DNA of 64,000 nucleotides from Ruminococcaceae bacterium P7 (GTDB lineage Bacteria > Bacillota > Clostridia > Oscillospirales > Acutalibacteraceae): contig FMUA01000003.1 in assembly GCA_900100595.1 (NCBI GenBank), forward strand, positions 74,441 to 138,440. Direction: 5' to 3'. Positions 59,258 to 64,000 of the stretch are shown in pieces (position 1 is the first letter of the stretch; every line of letters begins with the position of its first letter). The translations under genes were made by a program, and so were the position numbers. The notes under the pieces are model-generated. The model was not told where the DNA came from. It made no database searches and saw only the letters and a list, made by a program, of their open reading frames with translations.

Positions 59258-61879
59258 ATGAGTACAAAAGAGTATCCGATCGTAGAGAGCGTAGAATCCT
59301 TTGAAGAAGCGCTTGCCCGCGTCAAGGCGGCGCAGAAGGAATTTGCCACCTACAGTCAGGAACAGGTAGACGCGATTTTCCTCGCGGCTGCCACCGCCGC
59401 GAGCCGTGAAAGACTTCCGCTTGCCAAGATGGCAGTGGAGGAAACAGGCATGGGCGTTGTCGAGGACAAGGTGATCAAGAACCACTTTGCCTCGGAATAC
59501 ATCTACAACACCTACCGCGACACCAAGACCTGCGGCGTGATCGAGGAGGACAAGGTCTACGGCACCATCAAGATTGCCGAGCCTATCGGCGTGATCGGCG
59601 CGGTCATCCCGACCACCAACCCGACCTCCACGGCGATTTTCAAGGCGCTGATCTGCCTGAAAACCCGCAACGGCATCATCATCAGCCCCCATCCCCGCGC
59701 TAAGAAGAGCACTATCGCCGCTGCGAAGATCGTGCTCGAGGCTGCGGTCGCGGCAGGCGCTCCCGAGGGCATCATCTCGTGGATCGACGTTCCATCGCTC
59801 GAGCTGACGAACATGCTGATGCAGGAATCCGATTGCATCCTCGCGACAGGCGGTCCCGGAATGGTCAAGGCGGCTTACTCCAGCGGCAAGCCCGCTCTGG
59901 GCGTAGGCGCAGGCAATACGCCCGCGATCATCACGCAGAGCGCCGACATCCTGCTTGCGGTCAACTCGATTATCCACTCCAAAACTTTTGATAACGGCAT
60001 GATCTGCGCGTCCGAACAGAGCGTCATCGTGGAAGAGCCGGTCTACGACGCGGTCAAGAAGGAATTCGCGACACGCGGCTGCTACTTCCTCAACGACGAG
60101 GAAACCGAAAAGGTGCGCAAGACCATCATCATCAACGGCTCGCTGAACGCGAGGATCGTCGGTCAGAAGCCCGTCACCATCGCGAAGCTCGCGGGCGTTG
60201 AGGTTCCCGAATCGACCAAGATCCTGATCGGCGAGGTCGAGAGCGTCGACATCAGCGAGGAATTCGCGCACGAGAAGCTCAGCCCCGTTCTCGCGATGTA
60301 CAAGGCGACAAGCTTCGAGGACGCTGTCGCAAAGGCGGAACAGCTCGTCGCGGACGGCGGCTACGGCCACACCTCCTCCCTCTATGTTGACGCGGTCAAC
60401 GAGAGAGACAAAATCGATATTTTCGCTGCGGCGATGAAAACCTGCCGTATCCTCGTCAATACGCCCTCCTCACACGGCGGTATCGGCGATCTGTATAACT
60501 TCAAGCTCACTCCCTCGCTCACGCTGGGCTGCGGCTCCTGGGGCGGCAACTCCGTTTCCGAGAACGTCGGCGTGAAGCACCTGCTCAACATCAAGACCGT
60601 TGCCGAGAGGAGAGAGAATATGCTTTGGTTCAGAGCACCCGAGAAGGTCTACATCAAGAGAGGTTGCATGCCCGTCGCGCTGCAGGAACTGGGCGACGTC
60701 ATGGGCAAGCAGAGAGCCTTCCTTGTCACGGACTCCTTCCTGTATAAAAACGGCTATCTCAAGCCGATCACCGATAAGCTCAACGAAATGGGCATCACCT
60801 ACACCACTTTCGCGGACGTTGAGCCTGACCCGTCCCTGATCTCTGCCCAAAAGGGCGCAGAAGCAATGCGCAGCTTCAACCCCGACGTGATCATCGCGTT
60901 CGGCGGCGGCTCCGCAATGGACGCTGCTAAGATCATGTGGGTGCTGTATGAGCATCCCGACGTAGATTTCCGCGACATGGCGATGCGCTTCATCGACATC
61001 CGCAAGAGAATCTACACCTTCCCCAAGATGGGCGAAAAGGCATATTTCGTCGCGATCCCCACCTCCTCGGGCACAGGCTCCGAGGTAACGCCCTTCGCGG
61101 TCATCACCGATCAGGAGAGCGGCATCAAGTATCCGCTCGCTGACTACGCGCTGCTGCCGAATATGGCGATCGTCGACGCGAACAACATGATGAGCGGTCC
61201 CAAGGGACTGACCGCCGCTTCGGGTATCGACGCGGTCTCCCACGCTCTCGAGGCTTACGCCTCCGTCATGGCGACCGACTTCACCGACGGTCTCGCGCTC
61301 AAGGCGCTCAAGGTCATCTTTGAGTACCTGCCCGCGTGCTATGACAACGGCATGAATGAGCCTGTCGCGCGTGAGAAGGTCGCGCACGCGGCAACTATGG
61401 CAGGTATGGCGTTTGCCAACGCCTTCCTCGGCGTCTGCCACTCCATGGCGCACAAGCTCGGCGCGTTCCACCATATCGCGCACGGCGTCGCCAACGCCCT
61501 CATGCTCGAGCAGGTCATCCGCTTCAACTCCGTCGAGGCTCCCGCCAAGATGGGCACCTTCGCGCAGTATGACCATCCCCACACCCTCGAACGCTACGCG
61601 GAGATCGCGCAGTTCCTCGGCTTCGGCGGCAAGGACGACAAGGAGAGCGTGGAGAACCTGATCAAGGGTATCAACGACCTCAAGGCGCGCGTCGGCATCA
61701 AGGCAACCATCGCCGACTACGGCGTAAGTGAGGAGAGCTTCCTCGCGACGCTCGACGAGATGACCGAGCAGGCGTTTGACGACCAGTGCACGGGCGCGAA
61801 TCCCAGATATCCGCTTATCAGCGAAATCAAGCAGATGTACCTCAATGCCTACTACGGCAATAATTCCGAAACTGTATAA
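59258..61879 (+). CDS. adhE: Bifunctional acetaldehyde/alcohol dehydrogenase AdhE (873 aa)
   Basis: Converts acetyl-CoA to acetaldehyde and then ethanol, reoxidising NADH; forms spirosomes. N-terminal aldehyde dehydrogenase with the catalytic Cys in NGMICASEQSVIVEE, a linker near residue 450, and a C-terminal iron alcohol dehydrogenase with AFGGGSAMDAAKIMW and metal His residues in CHSMAHKLGAFHHIAHG. Full length. AGAGGTGG precedes the chosen ATG. Confidence 0.97.
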   Translation: MSTKEYPIVESVESFEEALARVKAAQKEFATYSQEQVDAIFLAAATAASRERLPLAKMAVEETGMGVVEDKVIKNHFASEYIYNTYRDTKTCGVIEEDKVYGTIKIAEPIGVIGAVIPTTNPTSTAIFKALICLKTRNGIIISPHPRAKKSTIAAAKIVLEAAVAAGAPEGIISWIDVPSLELTNMLMQESDCILATGGPGMVKAAYSSGKPALGVGAGNTPAIITQSADILLAVNSIIHSKTFDNGMICASEQSVIVEEPVYDAVKKEFATRGCYFLNDEETEKVRKTIIINGSLNARIVGQKPVTIAKLAGVEVPESTKILIGEVESVDISEEFAHEKLSPVLAMYKATSFEDAVAKAEQLVADGGYGHTSSLYVDAVNERDKIDIFAAAMKTCRILVNTPSSHGGIGDLYNFKLTPSLTLGCGSWGGNSVSENVGVKHLLNIKTVAERRENMLWFRAPEKVYIKRGCMPVALQELGDVMGKQRAFLVTDSFLYKNGYLKPITDKLNEMGITYTTFADVEPDPSLISAQKGAEAMRSFNPDVIIAFGGGSAMDAAKIMWVLYEHPDVDFRDMAMRFIDIRKRIYTFPKMGEKAYFVAIPTSSGTGSEVTPFAVITDQESGIKYPLADYALLPNMAIVDANNMMSGPKGLTAASGIDAVSHALEAYASVMATDFTDGLALKALKVIFEYLPACYDNGMNEPVAREKVAHAATMAGMAFANAFLGVCHSMAHKLGAFHHIAHGVANALMLEQVIRFNSVEAPAKMGTFAQYDHPHTLERYAEIAQFLGFGGKDDKESVENLIKGINDLKARVGIKATIADYGVSEESFLATLDEMTEQAFDDQCTGANPRYPLISEIKQMYLNAYYGNNSETV

Positions 61880-61896
61880 AGAAAGGGGAATGCAAG

Positions 61897-62646
61897 ATGA
61901 AATTCGATACCGTACTGGCGGAAAGAAAGCACAAGGTTATTTACAGAGACGGCGACCTGTGCGCCAAGGTTTTTGACGAGTCCTTCCCCAAGTCCGACAT
62001 TCTCAACGAGGCGCTCAATCAGGCGCGCGTTGAGGAAACGGGTCTGAACATCCCCAAAATCGAGGAAGTCACCAAGATCGACGGCAAGTGGGCGATCATC
62101 TCCGATTACATCGAGGGTAAGACGCTGCAGGAGCTGATGGACGAGAATCCCGACAAGCTCGATGAGTACCTCAACCTCTTTGTCGATATCCAGAAGGATA
62201 TCCTGAGCAAGAAATGTCCGCTGCTCAAAAGGCTCAAGGACAAGATGCAGGACAAAATCAGCCAGACCGACCTCGACGCGACAACGCGCTATGAGCTGCA
62301 CACCCGTCTTGCTTCGATGAAGAAGCACAGCAAGGTCTGCCACGGCGACTTCAATCCCTCCAACGTGATCATCACTCCCGAGGGCGTACCCTATATTCTC
62401 GACTGGTCGCACGCCACACAGGGCAACGGTGCGGCTGACGCGGCGAGAACCTATCTGCTGTTCTGTCTCAAGGGCGACAAGGAGCTTGCGGAAAAGTATC
62501 TGAAGCTGTTCTGCGAAAAGACCGACACCGCGCGCCAGTATGTCAACGCATGGATGCCGATCGTCGCGGCTTCGCAGTCCGTCAAGGGCAACCCCGAGGA
62601 GAGAGAGTTCCTCCTCAACTGGGCGAATGTATTTGATTATCAGTAA
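61897..62646 (+). CDS. APH-fold phosphotransferase-like protein (TIGR02172-like, 249 aa)
   Basis: A kinase-like fold: CHGDFNPSNVII holds the catalytic Asp and Asn, and YILDWSHATQGNGAADAART the metal-binding Asp. The N-lobe has AKVFDESFPKSDILNEALNQ-type helix (read AKVF, EALNQ). It lies 17 bp after adhE, probably in the same transcript. Substrate unknown; drug resistance should not be assumed, since relatives act on many small molecules. Confidence 0.8.
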   Translation: MKFDTVLAERKHKVIYRDGDLCAKVFDESFPKSDILNEALNQARVEETGLNIPKIEEVTKIDGKWAIISDYIEGKTLQELMDENPDKLDEYLNLFVDIQKDILSKKCPLLKRLKDKMQDKISQTDLDATTRYELHTRLASMKKHSKVCHGDFNPSNVIITPEGVPYILDWSHATQGNGAADAARTYLLFCLKGDKELAEKYLKLFCEKTDTARQYVNAWMPIVAASQSVKGNPEEREFLLNWANVFDYQ

Positions 62647-62666
62647 TTCTGCCACCCATATAAAAG

Positions 62667-62690
62667 CAACCCGCTCGTATGAGCGGGTTG
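62667..62690. terminator. Bidirectional intrinsic terminator
   Basis: CAACCCGCTC, loop GTAT, GAGCGGGTTG, with TTCTTTTTA on the plus strand and TTTTATAT on the minus strand. Confidence 0.85.
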
Positions 62691-62696
62691 TTCTTT

Positions 62697-63593
62697 TTAT
62701 GCTTTTAATATGAAATAACAGCACGCGGGAGAAACAGGCGGCATCGTCCTGATACCGAGCTTATCAAACGCCTGCTTGCTGGCGTAGTCAAAGCCCTCTC
62801 TCGCGCCTGTGAGGTAAAGCGGAATATTTTTTTCACGCGCCTGCATACAGAACGCAATAAAATCCGCGTCGTCCGTCGGCAGCGTGCCCGAATGATAGCC
62901 CTCGAACAGCACCGCGTCAATATCATTGAGCGGCGGCAATGTCATGGACGGATGCGCACGCAGCCAGAGAACGCTTTTATCCTCTCCCCTGTCGGGATAT
63001 ACATTGAGGTCAGGCTCCCGAAAATCGGGATTGCGCAGCACGTTTCCGTCAACAACCTCCGCATAATACATGTCAAACACGCTGCGGACGCTGTCATTAT
63101 ACGGCAGATGCGGCAAGATCAAGCATCCCCGATGGATTTTGAGATTCTCGCCGTCGTTTTGGTAGCTGACAAACACACCCTTGCCCTTGCCCGCGCGGAT
63201 AAAATCCAGCGCGCCATTCAGATTGACAAAGCCGTTGGTGCGGCTGTCCGAGAGCGGATACGCCGCCGAAACCAGCACCACGGGCGTATCGCAAAGCCCG
63301 AGCCGCAGCGAGAGATACGCCGCGGTATAGGCGAGCGTATCGGTGCCGTGAGCGATAATCACGCCGTCGAAGCAGGACAAATCATATCCTGTCAGGCAGT
63401 CATACAGCCGACGCAGATGCGCCGTGCCGAGGTTTTCGCTCAAAACAAAATATGGGCTTGCGGTCGTGAAACGCACGTCCGCGCTATCAAAACGCTGCAA
63501 AAGCGCATAAGAGTTGTCCGCATCGGGAGAAAGCGCGCCGTCCGAACGCGAGCAGGCGATCGTTCCGCCTGTAAAGAGTACAAGAATGTTCAT
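62697..63593 (-). CDS. Asparaginase/glutaminase-family protein (298 aa)
   Basis: Likely hydrolyses L-asparagine to aspartate and ammonia in the cytoplasm. First catalytic Thr in LFTGGTIACSRSDG, second in IIAHGTDTLAYTAAYLSL. No signal peptide. Slightly shorter than the usual 320-340 residues, mainly in the C-terminal domain. The start codon immediately follows the stop of the DUF1015 gene (TAAATG), so the genes are coupled. Confidence 0.88.
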   Translation of the reverse strand: MNILVLFTGGTIACSRSDGALSPDADNSYALLQRFDSADVRFTTASPYFVLSENLGTAHLRRLYDCLTGYDLSCFDGVIIAHGTDTLAYTAAYLSLRLGLCDTPVVLVSAAYPLSDSRTNGFVNLNGALDFIRAGKGKGVFVSYQNDGENLKIHRGCLILPHLPYNDSVRSVFDMYYAEVVDGNVLRNPDFREPDLNVYPDRGEDKSVLWLRAHPSMTLPPLNDIDAVLFEGYHSGTLPTDDADFIAFCMQAREKNIPLYLTGAREGFDYASKQAFDKLGIRTMPPVSPACCYFILKA

Positions 63594-64000
63594 TTAGTCG
63601 ACACTGATATCGTTCATCACCATACCCGTGATCATCTTGGGGTAGAAGTAGGTGGATTTCTGCGGCATCTTCTCACCCTCGGCGGCGACGTCGCGGATCT
63701 CGGTGACGCGGGTCGGGTTGAGGATAAACGAGCACTGGAACTCGCCCTTGTCCACGCCCAGAATCGCCTCCTCAAAGAACTTGGTGTAGGTCAGGTTGCG
63801 CTGCTCCGCCATGTTCTTCTTGTCGATACCGAGGATGCGCTCGAGAATCAGGGTATGCAGCACGCTGACGTCGAGCTGACGGGACGCTTCGCTCAAATCA
63901 GGCAGCGCCTCGTCCATGACCGCGAGGTCACGGAGCACGAGCAGGTACCACTCGCCTCTGCCGCAGTAGAACGCAAACGCCTTGTTGCCCTTCTGATACT
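63594..64000 (-). CDS. DUF1015-family protein, C-terminal part (partial)
   Basis: The frame is open to the window edge, so the N-terminal part lies outside. Visible segments FYCGRGEWYLLVLRD, SVLHTLILERILGID and the closing STYFYPKMITGMVMNDI match the C-terminus of the DUF1015 family, of unknown function but often near serine or asparagine genes. At least 135 residues are in the window. Confidence 0.8.
   Translation of the reverse strand, partial: YQKGNKAFAFYCGRGEWYLLVLRDLAVMDEALPDLSEASRQLDVSVLHTLILERILGIDKKNMAEQRNLTYTKFFEEAILGVDKGEFQCSFILNPTRVTEIRDVAAEGEKMPQKSTYFYPKMITGMVMNDISVD

Noticed and set aside
61897-62646. Aminoglycoside resistance gene
   Set aside because: It has an APH-type fold, but no close resemblance to known resistance enzymes is visible and it sits with adhE; a metabolic or unknown role is more likely.

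Overview
The window looks like chromosome of a strictly anaerobic, Gram-positive, starch-degrading gut bacterium of the Ruminococcus / Oscillospiraceae type. The reasons are a large secreted type I pullulanase carrying a dockerin and starch-binding-like modules (as in ruminococcal amylosomes), a second dockerin-only secreted protein, a type III glutamine synthetase, pyruvate phosphate dikinase, a bifunctional AdhE, a PflA-like radical SAM enzyme, strong AGGAGG ribosome-binding sites with frequent GTG/TTG starts, and sigma-A promoters of the TTGACA-N17-TATAAT type. The genus assignment is inference. No rRNA, tRNA, integrase, transposase gene or CRISPR array was found.

Layout. 0-0.2 kb: right end of a phage-tail-like locus (end of one gene plus an XkdX-type protein, plus strand). 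0.3-5.5 kb (minus): capsule or exopolysaccharide control (Wzz-like protein, tyrosine kinase, nucleotidyltransferase) and a sortase island (candidate substrate, sortase, membrane protein). 5.8-11.9 kb: glnN, an RNA uracil methyltransferase, an isochorismatase-family hydrolase, a dockerin-only protein, an amidohydrolase and a TraX-like protein. 11.9-21 kb (minus): a conserved housekeeping cluster glmU-like / prs / pth / DUF1624 protein / mfd / PrsA-like lipoprotein, with a small MITE-like element inserted exactly at the DUF1624-mfd junction. 21.3-23.9 kb: ppdK.

24.0-34.5 kb (minus): a compact, fully intact phage-derived operon of 17 overlapping genes: terminase small and large, portal, protease/scaffold, decoration protein, capsid, three head-tail connectors, a tube-like protein, a 40-residue protein, LysM protein, hub, spike, gp25-like protein, baseplate J and tail protein I. 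It has no recognisable tail sheath, tape measure, fibres, lysis genes, integrase or repressor. This is the most unusual system in the window.

34.7-38.5 kb: the dockerin-bearing pullulanase. 38.9-49.7 kb: a small DUF6514-like protein, a radical SAM protein, an ApbE lipoprotein, the TrkA/TrkH potassium system, dCMP deaminase with an HD phosphohydrolase, BioY under two BirA-like operators, and PurL. 49.7-50.3 kb: a gene-free block of nested tandem repeats, part of which recurs at 58.2 kb. 50.4-54.0 kb: a YtrA-type regulator, an ABC transporter and two microproteins. 54.0-64.0 kb: a CobW-family GTPase, an NSS transporter, a Crp-like regulator with MntP, an LRR lipoprotein, AdhE, an APH-fold protein, an asparaginase and the end of a DUF1015 protein.

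Working together: the pullulanase and dockerin-only protein point to cell-surface starch breakdown; PPDK and AdhE fit sugar fermentation to ethanol; GlnN, PurL, Prs, BioY and dCMP deaminase supply nitrogen, nucleotides and cofactors. The sortase and capsule loci shape the surface.
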